The notes beneath the pieces were generated by a model. It was not told the DNA's origin. It searched no databases and saw nothing but the letters and a program-made list of their open reading frames with translations. Shown piece after piece: positions 35,013 to 43,636 of a stretch of DNA of 64,000 nt. A program made the translations under genes and the position numbers. Position 1 is the first letter of the stretch. Each line of letters begins with the position of its first letter. Origin of the DNA: Kitasatospora cheerisanensis KCTC 2395 (GTDB lineage Bacteria; Actinomycetota; Actinomycetes; Streptomycetales; Streptomycetaceae); assembly GCF_000696185.1 (NCBI RefSeq), contig NZ_KK853997.1, forward strand, positions 7,643,220 to 7,707,219. The letters run 5' to 3'.

Positions 35013-35241
35013 CCTTTCGCTCAGAACCGCGCCGGGCCACTCCGCGCCGCGGTCGATCCGGCGAGCCCTCGGCCCGCGCCCGGACGTGCGTCCCCATCGT
35101 CGGAGCCCGGCAACCCCCGGGGCCAGCGGCGCTGGGCCATTGGGAGGAGTCCGACGGCCCGTCAGATCGACGGCGGCGAAGGCGAGATACGTATGGCGGG
35201 TGACCGGTGGGCGAACACGCGCGACGAGAGGGCCGAGGACG

Positions 35242-36908
35242 GTGGGGGAGCAGCGGATCGTACGGCGTCTGCCGAGCTGGAGCGCGCTGGCCGGGGCGGT
35301 GCTGTTCTACTGCCTGTCGTTCACGCCCTCGCTGCTGCCCCGGCCGTGGATCCTGCAGGCCGCCGCCGGGGCGATCACCGCGTTCTTCGGCTACGGCTTC
35401 GGGGCGTTCTTCGGCCTGGTCGCCGACCAGTGCGGGCTGCGCCCGCCGCCGAACGTCCGGCGGGCCGGCTGGTGGCTGCTGGCCGGGGCCGGGGGCGGCG
35501 CCGTCGTCGCGATCACCGCGTGGAGCGTGCGCTGGCAGGGCGACGTCCGGCGGGCCGTCGGCCTCGACCCGCGGATCGGCTGGTGGCAGTGGGCGCTGGT
35601 GCTGCCGGTCGCCGCACTGCTCGGCGGCCTGCTGGTGCTCGCCGCCCGGGGCGTCCGGCTCGGCACCCGCACGCTGCGGCGGATCCTCGGCCGGGCCGTC
35701 CCCGGCTGCGCGGCCGCCGCCGGGGCCGCCGCCCTCGCCGCCGTGCTGGTGGTCGGCTTCGTCGAGGGCTTCCTGCTGCGCGGACTGCTCGGCCTCGCCG
35801 AACGCGGCGCCGCCCTGACGGACCGTTCGACCAGCCCCGGTACCGTCCGGCCGGAACTCCCCACCCTGTCCGGCAGCCCCGCCTCGTACGAGAGCTGGGA
35901 CAGCCTCGGCGCGAAGGGCCGCGACTTCGTCGGCCGCGCCCCCACCGCCGCACAGATCTCCGCGTTCACCGGACGCCCCGCGAAGGACCCCGTCCGGGCC
36001 TACGTCGGCCTGCGCTCCGGCGCAGGCATCGGCCTCGTCGACCCCGCACACGTGCTGCAGGACCGGGCCCGGCGGGCCGTCGCCGAACTCGACCGGGCCG
36101 GCGGCTTCCGGCGGAAGGTCCTGGTGGTGATCGGCACCACCGGCAGCGGCTGGGTCAACGAACGGATCGCCCAGCCGCCCGAGTACCTCTACGACGGCGA
36201 CAGCGCCGAAGTCGCCTACCAGTACTCCTACCTGCCGAGCTGGATCTCCTTCCTGACGGAGGGTGAGGCCACCGAGCCGGGCGGGCGCTGTACGACGCAG
36301 TCCACGCCCACTGGGCGCAACTGCCCGCCGAGAGCCGCCCGCGGCTGCTGGTGGCCGGCGAGAGCCTCGGCTCCTACGCCACCGAACGCGCCTTCCCCGA
36401 CGGCGTCGGCCAGCTCTCCGCGGAGACCGGCGGGGCGCTGCTGGTCGGACCCACCCCCGACAACCCGCTGCGCGAGACCGTCACCGCACAGCGCGCCCCC
36501 GGCAGCCCCGTCTGGCGGCCCGTCTACCAGGACGGCCGCACCGTCCGCTTCGCCCAGCAGACCTCCGACTTCGGGGTGCCCGACGCGCCCTGGCCCGAGC
36601 CCCGCGTCGTCTACCTGCAGAACGGCAGCGACCCCGTGGTCTGGTGGCAGCCCGCCCTGATCTGGAGCCGGCCCGCCTGGCTGAACGGGCAGCGCGCGTA
36701 CGACGTCTCACCGACCATGCGGTGGTACCCCCTGGTGACGTTCTGGCAGGTCACCTGCGACCTGGCCGCGTCCGAGGCGGTGCCCGAGGGGCACGGGCAC
36801 CGCTACGGCCTGATGCCGGTCGAGGCCTGGGCCCGGATCGTCCCGCCGGACGGCTGGACCCCTCAGGACACCGAACGGCTGGTGGCGTACCTGCGGGGCC
36901 GGCCCTGA
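35242..36908 (+). CDS. Alpha/beta-hydrolase with membrane N-terminal domain (Abhydrolase_9 family), frame-shifted
   Basis: Roughly 555 codons. Frame 1 from a GTG at 35242 (GAGG just upstream; 35200 also possible) encodes four to five membrane helices (LAGAVLFYCLSFTPSLLPRPW, ITAFFGYGFGAFFGLVA, VLPVAALLGGLLVLAARG) and then the hydrolase domain (GRDFVGRAPTAAQI, VLVVIGTTGSGWVNE, SYLPSWISFL). Near 36283, in a GGGCGGG run, it switches to frame 3: ALYDAVHAHWAQLP, then the nucleophile elbow LLVAGESLGSY, VVYLQNGSDPVVWW and MRWYPLVTFWQ to 36908. One missing base explains it. The family is found in actinobacterial membranes and its substrate is unknown. Confidence 0.78.
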
Positions 36909-36915
36909 CGGGGCG

Positions 36916-38622
36916 TCAGGAACAGGAATGGGAGACCGGGCCCGCTGTTGTTGTGGCGGTCGTTGCGGTCGGGGCGGAGGGGGTGGCCGTTGCGGTCGGG
37001 GTGGTGGGCGGCGGGGTCTCGGTGCGGGTGCGGAGGAGGCGGTGGGTGAGGGCGGCGGCCGTGAGCAGCAGGGCGGTCGAGACCCAGGCTGCGACGTTGA
37101 TGCCGTGCACGAAGGCGGTGCTCGCGCTGGACAGCAGTTGATCGGCGAGGTTGCCCGGCAGGGAGGCGGCCGCTTCGACCGCGCCGCCGAGCGAGTCGCC
37201 GGCCTGGCCGGCCAGCGCCGGGTCGGTGCCCGCCGGGACGGAGAGCGAACCCGCATACAGGGCCGTCACGATCGAGCCGACCAGCGCGATGCCGAGCGCC
37301 GCGCCCAGTTCGTAGGCCGTCTCCGACACCGCCGACGCCGCGCCCGCCTTGTCGGCCGGGGCGGCGCCCAGCACCAGGTCCGAGGACAGGGTGTACACCA
37401 CGCCCTCGGCGGTGCCCAGCGCCAGGAACGAGGAGCCGATCAGCAGGTACGTGCTGTCCACCCGGACCATGCCCAGCACCGCGATGCCCAGCCCCATCAC
37501 CAGCAGACCGACCGTCAGCACCCGGCGCGCACCCGCGCGCCGCGCCAGACGGGCCGTCAGCAGGCCGCCCACCACCGAACCGACGAAGGCCGGCAGTTCG
37601 GCGACACCCGCCGCGAGCGGGGAGTAGCCGCGCACCAACTGGAGGTACTGCGACATGAAGAAGATCACACCGGACAGCCCGATCAGACTGATCAGCGAGG
37701 ACAGCACCGCCGCCGTGAACCGCCGGTCACGGAACAGCCGGACCTCCAACAGCGGGGTCTCCAGCCGGAGCTGACGCCGCACGAAGAGCGCGAGCGCCGC
37801 CGCACCCAGCACGAAGGTCGCCGGGGTGCTCCAGGCGTCCAGACCGTGCGCGGCGAACTCCTTGATGCCGTACACCACGCCGATCACACCGGCCATCGAC
37901 AGCAGCACGCTCAGCATGTCCCAGCGGCCCGGCAGCGGATCGCGGGACTCCGGCAGCAACCAGGCGCCGAACACCAGCAGCAGCACCATCACCGGCAGGT
38001 TCAGCAGGAACACCGACCCCCACCAGAAGTGCTCCAGCAGCACGCCGCCCACCAGCGGGCCCAGCGCCGCACCCGCCGTCGCGCCCGCACCCCAGATGCC
38101 GATCGCCGTCGCCCGCTCCCGGGCGTCCGGGAAGAGCGCGCGGATCAGCGACAGCGTGGACGGCATGATCGTCCCACCCGCCACGCCGAGCAGCGCCCGC
38201 GCCACGATCAGCCAGCCCGCACTCGGCGCGTACGCCGCCAGCAGCGAGGCCGCTCCGAACGCCACCGACCCCGCCAGCAGCACCCGCTTGCGCCCCAGCC
38301 GGTCGCTGAGCGCGCCCATCGACACCAGCAGGCCGGCCAGCACGAAGGAGTAGACGTCACCGATCCACAGCAGCTGGGTGCCGGACGGGCGGAGGGTCTC
38401 GGTGATCGAGGGGATGGCGAGGGATAGCACCGTCGCGTCCACCGCCACCAGCGTGACGGCGAGCACGAGGACGCCGAGGCCGGCCCAGCGGCGGCCGGAC
38501 GTGTCTTTCCTGCCGAGCGGGGAGCGGCCGGAACCGGCGGCTCGGCCGAGCGGGGAGTGGCCGGAACCGGCGGCTCGGCCGAGCGGGGAGTGGCCGGAGC
38601 CGGCGGTCAGGGGGGAACTCAT
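36916..38622 (-). CDS. MFS transporter, DHA2 family (14 helices)
   Basis: 568 residues. After a repeat-rich cytoplasmic head, helix 1 holds AVTLVAVDATVLSLAIPSI (the D-x-T-V-x-x-x-A-I-P motif of DHA2 exporters), then GALSDRLGRKRVLLAGS (motif A) and GPLVGGVLLEHFWW (motif C). The C-terminal tail is a low-complexity Thr/Pro/Ala run. A drug exporter of the SmvA/LfrA/QacA type is likely. The start codon overlaps the stop of the upstream TetR gene (four bases), so regulator and pump are cotranscribed and autoregulated. The head contains three 11-residue copies of a GSG-H/R-SPLGR unit. Confidence 0.9.
   Translation of the reverse strand: MSSPLTAGSGHSPLGRAAGSGHSPLGRAAGSGRSPLGRKDTSGRRWAGLGVLVLAVTLVAVDATVLSLAIPSITETLRPSGTQLLWIGDVYSFVLAGLLVSMGALSDRLGRKRVLLAGSVAFGAASLLAAYAPSAGWLIVARALLGVAGGTIMPSTLSLIRALFPDARERATAIGIWGAGATAGAALGPLVGGVLLEHFWWGSVFLLNLPVMVLLLVFGAWLLPESRDPLPGRWDMLSVLLSMAGVIGVVYGIKEFAAHGLDAWSTPATFVLGAAALALFVRRQLRLETPLLEVRLFRDRRFTAAVLSSLISLIGLSGVIFFMSQYLQLVRGYSPLAAGVAELPAFVGSVVGGLLTARLARRAGARRVLTVGLLVMGLGIAVLGMVRVDSTYLLIGSSFLALGTAEGVVYTLSSDLVLGAAPADKAGAASAVSETAYELGAALGIALVGSIVTALYAGSLSVPAGTDPALAGQAGDSLGGAVEAAASLPGNLADQLLSSASTAFVHGINVAAWVSTALLLTAAALTHRLLRTRTETPPPTTPTATATPSAPTATTATTTAGPVSHSCS
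38512..38610 (-). repeat. 33-bp tandem repeat, three copies, in frame in the MFS gene
   Basis: Copies at 38512-38544, 38545-38577 and 38578-38610 differ by only a few bases. They encode AGSG(H/R)SPLGR units in the N-terminal cytoplasmic head of the transporter. The 33-base length keeps the frame whatever the copy number, so the head can vary among strains without breaking the gene. Confidence 0.87.
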
Positions 38623-39173
38623 GGTGTATCAGGTCTCCGTAGAGCACCGCCGAGGAACAACTCGGCGAGCGAGAATGCGCTTTCGCGAGGGGCGAGCCGG
38701 CCTTCCTGGACGGCCCAGCCGATGCCGGCCACCAGATCGAAGAACGCCTCGCTGAGCCAGCCGGCCGAGAGCTCGACCCGGAACGCCCCCTCTTTCTGCC
38801 CGCGCAGGAACAGCGCGCGGACCCGGGCGTCCTGGAGCTCCCAGAGGTCGTTGATCTCCGGATCGTCGTACAACTGGTTCTCGCCGGCCAGGAAGGCGCA
38901 CAGCGCCGCATCCGGCACCACCGCGTCCACCAGCCGTCGCAGGGCCGCCTCGGCGTTGCCCTCCTCGACCCGCGCGGTGTCCAGCGCGGCCGAGAAGCGG
39001 CGCAGGCCGAGCGCGCCCACCTCGCGGATCAGCGCCTCCCGCCCCGGGAAGATCCGGTGCAGCGTGGCGCGGCTGATGCCGGCGGCGCGGGCGATCTCGT
39101 CGAGATGGGCCGTCGGGCGTCGGGAGAGGACGCCGACGGCTGCCTCAAGGACGGAGTCGCGGTCGGTTGCCAT
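38619..39173 (-). CDS. TetR-family regulator of the adjacent MFS pump
   Basis: 184 residues. The HTH is ATDRDSVLEAAVGVLSRRPTAHLDEIARAAGISRATLHRIF, with GISRATLHRIF as recognition helix. The C-terminal ligand domain is helical, containing LCAFLAGENQLYDDPEINDLWE and LSEAFFDLVAGIGWAV. Its stop overlaps the transporter ATG. The pair is expected to be repressed by this protein and induced by a pump substrate. The palindrome TGAGAC-N6-GTCTCA lies 19 bases upstream of its start. Confidence 0.88.
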   Translation of the reverse strand: MATDRDSVLEAAVGVLSRRPTAHLDEIARAAGISRATLHRIFPGREALIREVGALGLRRFSAALDTARVEEGNAEAALRRLVDAVVPDAALCAFLAGENQLYDDPEINDLWELQDARVRALFLRGQKEGAFRVELSAGWLSEAFFDLVAGIGWAVQEGRLAPRESAFSLAELFLGGALRRPDTP

Positions 39174-39192
39174 GAGAGTAGCTTAGCGCAGA

Positions 39193-39210
39193 TGAGACAT
39201 TGGTGTCTCA
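39193..39210. promoter_or_regulatory. Probable TetR operator
   Basis: Perfect palindrome TGAGAC-ATTGGT-GTCTCA, 18 bases, just upstream of the leftward TetR-MFS operon and in a locally AT-rich stretch. Two further GGTCTCATGG half-site-like direct repeats follow at about 39224-39244, so several dimers may bind. Position and symmetry fit autoregulation. Confidence 0.65.
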
Positions 39211-39263
39211 ATTTGGAGGCTTGGGTCTCATGGGGTCTCATGGGGTCGTCAGCCGGGTGGCTC

Positions 39264-39299
39264 GTCGGGCGGCTAGTCGGGCGGCTAGTCGGGCGGCTT
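39264..39299. repeat. 12-bp tandem repeat, three copies
   Basis: GTCGGGCGGCTA is present at 39264-39275 and 39276-39287, and with one change at 39288-39299. It lies in non-coding sequence between the TetR operator and the terminator of the SepF-like gene. Confidence 0.7.
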
Positions 39300-39342
39300 C
39301 TGGGGTCGCTATGAGTGCAGGTGGGTGGGGGTGCGGGAACGG

Positions 39343-39373
39343 CGAAGACCCCGCGCGGGGCGCGGGGTCTTCG
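39343..39373. terminator. Terminator of the SepF-like gene
   Basis: Thirteen-base perfect arms at 39343-39355 and 39361-39373 enclose a five-base loop. It lies about 100 bases beyond the stop of the leftward SepF-like gene. Confidence 0.82.
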
Positions 39374-39469
39374 GCGAGGCTGGTGGTTCGCGGAGCCGGT
39401 CGGGTTCGGCGGCGGCCAGGTGGTTCGGGGTCGGCTCCGGGGGTTCGCGGTCGGCGCTGACTGCTCGGG

Positions 39470-39865
39470 TCAGCTCTGGTTGTAGAAGCCCGACTCGTCG
39501 AGCGGACGGTCGATGACCATCACCTCGACCTCCGCCGGCGTGAGCAGGAACACCCGGCGGGCGATCCGCTCGATGCCGCCGCAGGTGCCGAAGATCAGGC
39601 CGGAGGCGAAGTCAACCATCCGCTTCGCCTCGGCGTCATCCATCTCGGTGAGGTCCATCACCACCGGGGTAGACGCCCGGATGTGCTCGCCGACGGTGCG
39701 GGCAGCCTCGAACCCGGTGGGCCGGAGCGAGACGATCCTGGACGGGCCGATCTGCACGCTCGGTAGGGTGTCCTCGCCCTCCCACGATTCCTCGTACATC
39801 GCGGCCGGGTAGCTACCAGAAGGCATCAGCCACCCGTTGTGGTGCTCGTCGCGAAGTGCTCCCAT
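39470..39865 (-). CDS. SepF-like protein
   Basis: 131 residues. The C-terminal 85 residues match the SepF core (DUF552): SRIVSLRPTGFEAARTVGEHIRA, TPVVMDLTEMDDAEAKRMVDFASGLIFG and RRVFLLTPAEVEV. SepF links FtsZ to the membrane; streptomycetes have one SepF in the dcw cluster and extra solitary paralogues (SflA and SflB in S. coelicolor). The solitary position here, flanked by a TetR-MFS pair and a DinB-like gene, marks it as one of the paralogues. The start of the protein (GALRDEHHNGWLMPSGSYP) is not an obvious amphipathic membrane helix. The ATG at 39865 follows GGAGG by seven bases. Confidence 0.85.
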   Translation of the reverse strand: MGALRDEHHNGWLMPSGSYPAAMYEESWEGEDTLPSVQIGPSRIVSLRPTGFEAARTVGEHIRASTPVVMDLTEMDDAEAKRMVDFASGLIFGTCGGIERIARRVFLLTPAEVEVMVIDRPLDESGFYNQS

Positions 39866-40283
39866 AGCCGCGCCTCCCTGTCTCGTTCCGTACTCGTCCC
39901 CCGGAGGACGACGGGTCGTTTTGACACGTCATCCACTTGTTGGAACTGTCCGAGTATCGCACTGATCACCGCAGATGTGCCCGCACGCGCCCATCGGACG
40001 CTTTGTGGCGCGGACAAAAGTCCGCAGTTATTCGGACATTCGCAACGACGCACGCGGCCGGTGAACGGTTGCGCGCGACGACACTATCGGTGGTGGCCCG
40101 GCGGCAGTTGACTGTGTGTCAACAATCATGTAACGGCTTCACTCGATGGGGTGGCCGGTGAACGTCAGTTCCCAGCTGTACTCCTGGCGTGTCGCGGGCC
40201 AACGCGTGCGCGGCGTCCGGGCCTGGTGTTCCCGCCGCCGTTTTTGGTGCCGCTGCTTGTGGTGCTGTCGGTCGGCAGAGCCC
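39866..40283. other. 418-base gap, promoter region of the SepF-like gene
   Basis: No convincing coding region. The segment is AT-richer than the surroundings, contains the leftward promoter of the SepF-like gene, and has a small hairpin GCGGAC-AAAA-GTCCGC at 40010-40025 followed by AGTTATT. The right part (40140-40283) is the downstream flank of the DinB-like gene. Confidence 0.5.
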
Positions 40284-40811
40284 TCATTCGCCGGTGGCGC
40301 CGTCGATCCGCTCGCGGATCAGGTCGGCGTGGCCGTTGTGCCGCGCGTACTCCTCGATCATGTGGACGAGAATCCAACGGAGCGTCACTTCATTGCCGCG
40401 CCACGGGTGCTTGCCCACCGTGTCCAGCGAGACGCCCTCGACGGCGGCGCGGGCATAGGCGACGTCCTCCTGCCACGCGGCCGTGTCGGCCACCGGATCG
40501 GCGTCCTCGACCAGGTCGAAGTCGCCGTCCGGGAACGCCTCGGACCAGTAGCGGCTGTCCGGCCCGAGGTCCTCGCCGTTGAGGTGCCGGCGGAACCAGT
40601 GGCGCTCGACCTCGGCCATGTGCCGGACCAGGCCGAGTAGCGACATCGGGGACGGGGGACAGGACCGTTCGCGGAGTTGGTCCGGTGTCAGGCCTTCGCA
40701 CTTGAGGGCGAGCGTGGCGCGATGGAAGTCCAGCCAGGAGGTCAGCATGGTCGCCTCGTCGGCGGCGAACGGCGCGCTGGTGCGGGTGGTGGCGGGGGTG
40801 GTGTTCGTCAT
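40284..40811 (-). CDS. DinB family protein (DUF664)
   Basis: 175 residues of the four-helix DinB/DUF664 bundle: MLTSWLDFHRATLALKCEGL, SPMSLLGLVRHMAEVERHWFRR (first metal His), WRGNEVTLRWILVHMIEEYARHNGHADLIRERI (second and third His). These three histidines bind a divalent metal, as in mycothiol- or bacillithiol-dependent enzymes. The DUF664 branch is common in actinomycetes, and several members are mycothiol-dependent transferases; substrate is unknown. The frame is open upstream of 40811, but there it runs through a GC microsatellite, so I use the ATG at 40811. Confidence 0.85.
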   Translation of the reverse strand: MTNTTPATTRTSAPFAADEATMLTSWLDFHRATLALKCEGLTPDQLRERSCPPSPMSLLGLVRHMAEVERHWFRRHLNGEDLGPDSRYWSEAFPDGDFDLVEDADPVADTAAWQEDVAYARAAVEGVSLDTVGKHPWRGNEVTLRWILVHMIEEYARHNGHADLIRERIDGATGE

Positions 40812-40856
40812 GCGGACATGGTGGGGGAGGGGGCGTTCGGCGGGCGAGCCGTTTTC

Positions 40857-40933
40857 GGTGCGGGGTGCGGGGTGCGGGGTGCGGGGTGCGGCGGGGAGCG
40901 GGAGGCGGGGTGCGGTGCGGTGCGGTGCGGTGG
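40857..40933. repeat. G-rich microsatellite (GGTGCGG heptamers and TGCGG pentamers)
   Basis: About five copies of a GGTGCGG-like unit followed, after a short interruption, by about five TGCGG units. It occupies much of the 316 bases between the DinB-like gene and the DUF2568 gene, a stretch with no gene. Confidence 0.75.
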
Positions 40934-41127
40934 GGAGAGCGGCGCGGGAGGTGGGGTTGCCGGGGCGGGGTGCGGGGCGGCGGGTTCTGGTGTCGTGCCC
41001 GGGGTTTGAGTGCCGGGAGGTCGCCGGTGTGCTGGCGTGGGGCAGGACGTGGGGGAGGGGGTGGTGGTGCGATGATCGGATCATCGTTGTTGGTTGGCCT
41101 GGGCGGGGTGCGGGTGTGCGCAAGGTG

Positions 41128-41483
41128 ATGACGGGGAGCCAGCTGACGTTGCGCTTCCTGCTGGAGTTGGCCTCGCTGGTGGCGCTGGCGGTGGGTGGCT
41201 ACGGACTGTGGGGTGCCGGCCCCACGGTGGTGCGGATGCTGATCGCGCTGGTGCTGCCGGGGGCGCCGCCTTGCTGTGGGGACGGTACGCCGCGCCGCGG
41301 CGGCCCGTGCGCGACTCGGCGGTGGCCTGGTACGGCGTCCAACTGCTCGTCTGGGGCGGCTCGGTCGCCCTGCTGGCCGTCACCGGACGTGCTGCCTGGG
41401 CAATTGGGATGGGTGCGCTGATGGTCGTCAACACGGTGTGGCTGCGGGTGCTCGGCGAGTGGTCGCCGGCGATCGAGCGGTAG
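41128..41483 (+). CDS. YrdB/DUF2568 membrane protein, frame-shifted
   Basis: Frame 1 gives MTGSQLTLRFLLELASLVALAVGGYGLWG and VVRMLIALVLPG, then frame 3 continues with AALLWGRYAAPRRPVRDSA, VQLLVWGGSVALLAVTG and MGALMVVNTVWLRVLGEW. Together these make a DUF2568 protein of about 118 residues with four membrane helices. The switch is at the five-G run 41258-41262 and needs one added base. In-frame starts are ATG 41128, GTG 41125 or GTG 41116. Function of the family is unknown. Confidence 0.7.
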
Positions 41484-41586
41484 GGCATCAGGTGGATCGC
41501 CCTGGCCCGGGTTGCGGGTGCACCTGCTGTGCGGCGGCCGGGTTCTGACGGTTTGTCGGTCTGGGGGTGCCGGGGTTCCGGGGCGG

Positions 41587-42402
41587 TCAGGCGGAGCGGC
41601 GGGGGCGGGCGCGCCAGAGGGAGACGGCGCTGAACACGCACATCGCCGCGATCACCGACGCCGAGATCAGGAACGCCGGCGAGCCGGGCGAACTCGCGCT
41701 CGCTCCCGCGATGACGTACGCAGCCGTGGTCGGCACCACGCCCAGCACCGTCGCCGCCAGGTACGGCCAGAACCGGACCCCGGAGAACGCGCACGCGAAG
41801 TTGCCCGCCTGGAACGGCGCCCCTGGGAACAGGCGCACCAGCAGCACGCTGCGGAACCCCTGCTCGGAGAGCCGGCGGTCGATCTCGGTCAGCACCTTGC
41901 CGCGGACCAGCGGCCGCAGCGCCTCCCGGCCGAGCGACCGTCCGAGCGCGAACGCCACGATCGCGCCGATCGCCGACCCGGCGACCGCGAGCGGCACGCC
42001 CCACAGCGAGCCGAACAGCAGGCCCATCCCCGCGTTCAGCGCGGGCCGCGGCAGGAACGCCACCGTGCCGAAGGCGTACGCCGCCAGCGCGACCGGCATC
42101 CGCCACGGGCCGGCCGCCGCCGCGAGGACCGCCGTCGGGTCCCACAGCAGCAGCGAGGCCGCCGCGGCGGCGAGCACGCCCGCCAGCAGACCGAGGCGCA
42201 GCAGCGCGTGGCGGTGCGGGCGGTGGGGCTGCGGCGCGACGGTCTTGGTGGTCTCGGCCGCGGTGGCGGTTTCGGTGGCGGTGGCTTTGGGGGTGGCAGC
42301 TTTGGGGGTGGCGGTTTCGGTGGGAGTGGCCTCGGTGGGAGTGGTTTCGACGGTGGTGGGGAGTGGCGCGGTGGGGCCGGGTGTCGGCTGCGGGGCGGGC
42401 AC
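41587..42402 (-). CDS. TVP38/TMEM64 family membrane protein
   Basis: 271 residues. An N-terminal tail of about 65 residues is made of Thr/Pro/Ala/Glu repeats (TETATPKAATPKATATETAT). Then come five to six membrane helices with the VTT/DedA-like core: FLPRPALNAGMGLLFGSLWGVPLAVAGSAIGA, RSVLLVRLFPGAPFQAGNFACAF and FWPYLAATVLGVVPTTAAYV. Eukaryotic relatives are scramblase-like, and bacterial ones are linked to membrane homeostasis. The GTG at 42402 is the furthest in-frame start; the repeat tail could be shorter if an internal start is used. Confidence 0.83.
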   Translation of the reverse strand: MPAPQPTPGPTAPLPTTVETTPTEATPTETATPKAATPKATATETATAAETTKTVAPQPHRPHRHALLRLGLLAGVLAAAAASLLLWDPTAVLAAAAGPWRMPVALAAYAFGTVAFLPRPALNAGMGLLFGSLWGVPLAVAGSAIGAIVAFALGRSLGREALRPLVRGKVLTEIDRRLSEQGFRSVLLVRLFPGAPFQAGNFACAFSGVRFWPYLAATVLGVVPTTAAYVIAGASASSPGSPAFLISASVIAAMCVFSAVSLWRARPRRSA

Positions 42403-42537
42403 CCAGGGAGCTTAACCGGCTTCGTGGTTGGGGCTCCGGGAGGGTGTTCGGTGAGGGGGAGGGTGTTCGGCGGTGGGGCGGCGCGGTCCGGTTCTGCGGG
42501 GCTCCGGCGATGGGCCGCGGTCTGCGGTGTGCCGGGC

Positions 42538-43449
42538 TCAGCTGGTGCGGCGCAGCTGCTTGAGCAGGGCGATGTCGGCGGCGTGCCGGACGCCCTCGAC
42601 GCGGTCGGGGTCGTGGCGGCCGTCGGGCGTCTCGATGATCAGCGGGACGCCCGCGGTCGCCGGGTGCGCCAGCAGGGCCCGGAACGCCGGGGCTCCGATG
42701 TGGCCGGCGCCGATGTTCTCGTGGCGGTCCTTGCGGGCGCCCGCCACGTCCTGCGAATCGTTGGCGTGGATCAGCCGCAGCCGGTCCGGGCCGACCGCGC
42801 GGTGCAGGGCGTCGAAGAGTTCGTCGACCCCGCCCGGAGCGGCCAGGTCGTGGCCGGCCGCGAAGGCGTGGCAGGTGTCGAGGCAGACGCCGACCCGGGG
42901 GTGGTGGTCGAGCGCCTCCAGGTAGGCGGCGAGGTCCTCCATCCGCGCGCACAGCGAGCTGCCCTGCCCCGCCGTCGGCTCCAGCAGCAGCCACGGGGCG
43001 TCGTCCCCGTACCGGTCGAGCCCGTCGAGGATCGGCAGGACCTGCGCGCGGACCTGTGCCAGCGCGTCCTGCCGGGTGCCGCACAGCGCCGAACCCGTGT
43101 GCACCACCGCGCCGAGCGCACCGATCGCCGCGGAGCGGTGCAGCGAATGCGTCAGGGACTCGACCGAGCGTTCACGAGTCGCCGGGGAGTCGGAACCGAA
43201 GTTGATCAGGTACGGCGCGTGCACGTAGGCCGGGATGCCCTGCTCGGCGCAGGCCGTGCGGAACGCCAGATCGTGCGTGGGGTTCCCGGCCGGGGTGGCC
43301 CACCCCCGCGGGTTGGCGACGAACACCTGCACCGCCTCCGCGCCCACCTTGGCGGCGTAGGCCAGCCCCGTCCCTGCCAGACCCTTTCCGGCAACGGGAA
43401 CATGGGCGCCGATCGGGTTGCGCAGGGCGGAATTCATGACGACGAGCAT
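42538..43449 (-). CDS. nfo: Deoxyribonuclease IV (AP endonuclease IV, Nfo)
   Basis: 303 residues with the family signatures: NPIGAHVPVAGKGLAGTGLAYAAKVGAEAVQVF, YVHAPYLINFGSDSP, VVHTGSA, WLLLEPTAGQGSSL, VGVCLDTCHAFAAGHDL, LRLIHANDSQDVAGARKDRHENIGAGHIG and PLIIETPD. The His, Asp and Glu ligands of the trinuclear zinc centre are all present. It cleaves the backbone 5' to abasic sites in base excision repair. The ATG choice at 43449 is the longest; a Met five codons later also fits. It is divergent from the methyltransferase gene. Confidence 0.93.
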   Translation of the reverse strand: MLVVMNSALRNPIGAHVPVAGKGLAGTGLAYAAKVGAEAVQVFVANPRGWATPAGNPTHDLAFRTACAEQGIPAYVHAPYLINFGSDSPATRERSVESLTHSLHRSAAIGALGAVVHTGSALCGTRQDALAQVRAQVLPILDGLDRYGDDAPWLLLEPTAGQGSSLCARMEDLAAYLEALDHHPRVGVCLDTCHAFAAGHDLAAPGGVDELFDALHRAVGPDRLRLIHANDSQDVAGARKDRHENIGAGHIGAPAFRALLAHPATAGVPLIIETPDGRHDPDRVEGVRHAADIALLKQLRRTS

Positions 43450-43636
43450 CGCACGGCAGGATGGAACGGCAGGTCACCGGGTTCGGCACTGGTCTGTGAC
43501 GTGCGGGGGCCGGGGACCTGTCGGTCGGTCCCGGGCCGGGAGTCTCGGGCGGGCTCGTGGTTCGGACCATTGTCGGACCACTGACGGAGCGCGGCGGGCG
43601 GTTGACACGCCCCCGGAGTAGGAGAGGCGAGGGCTG

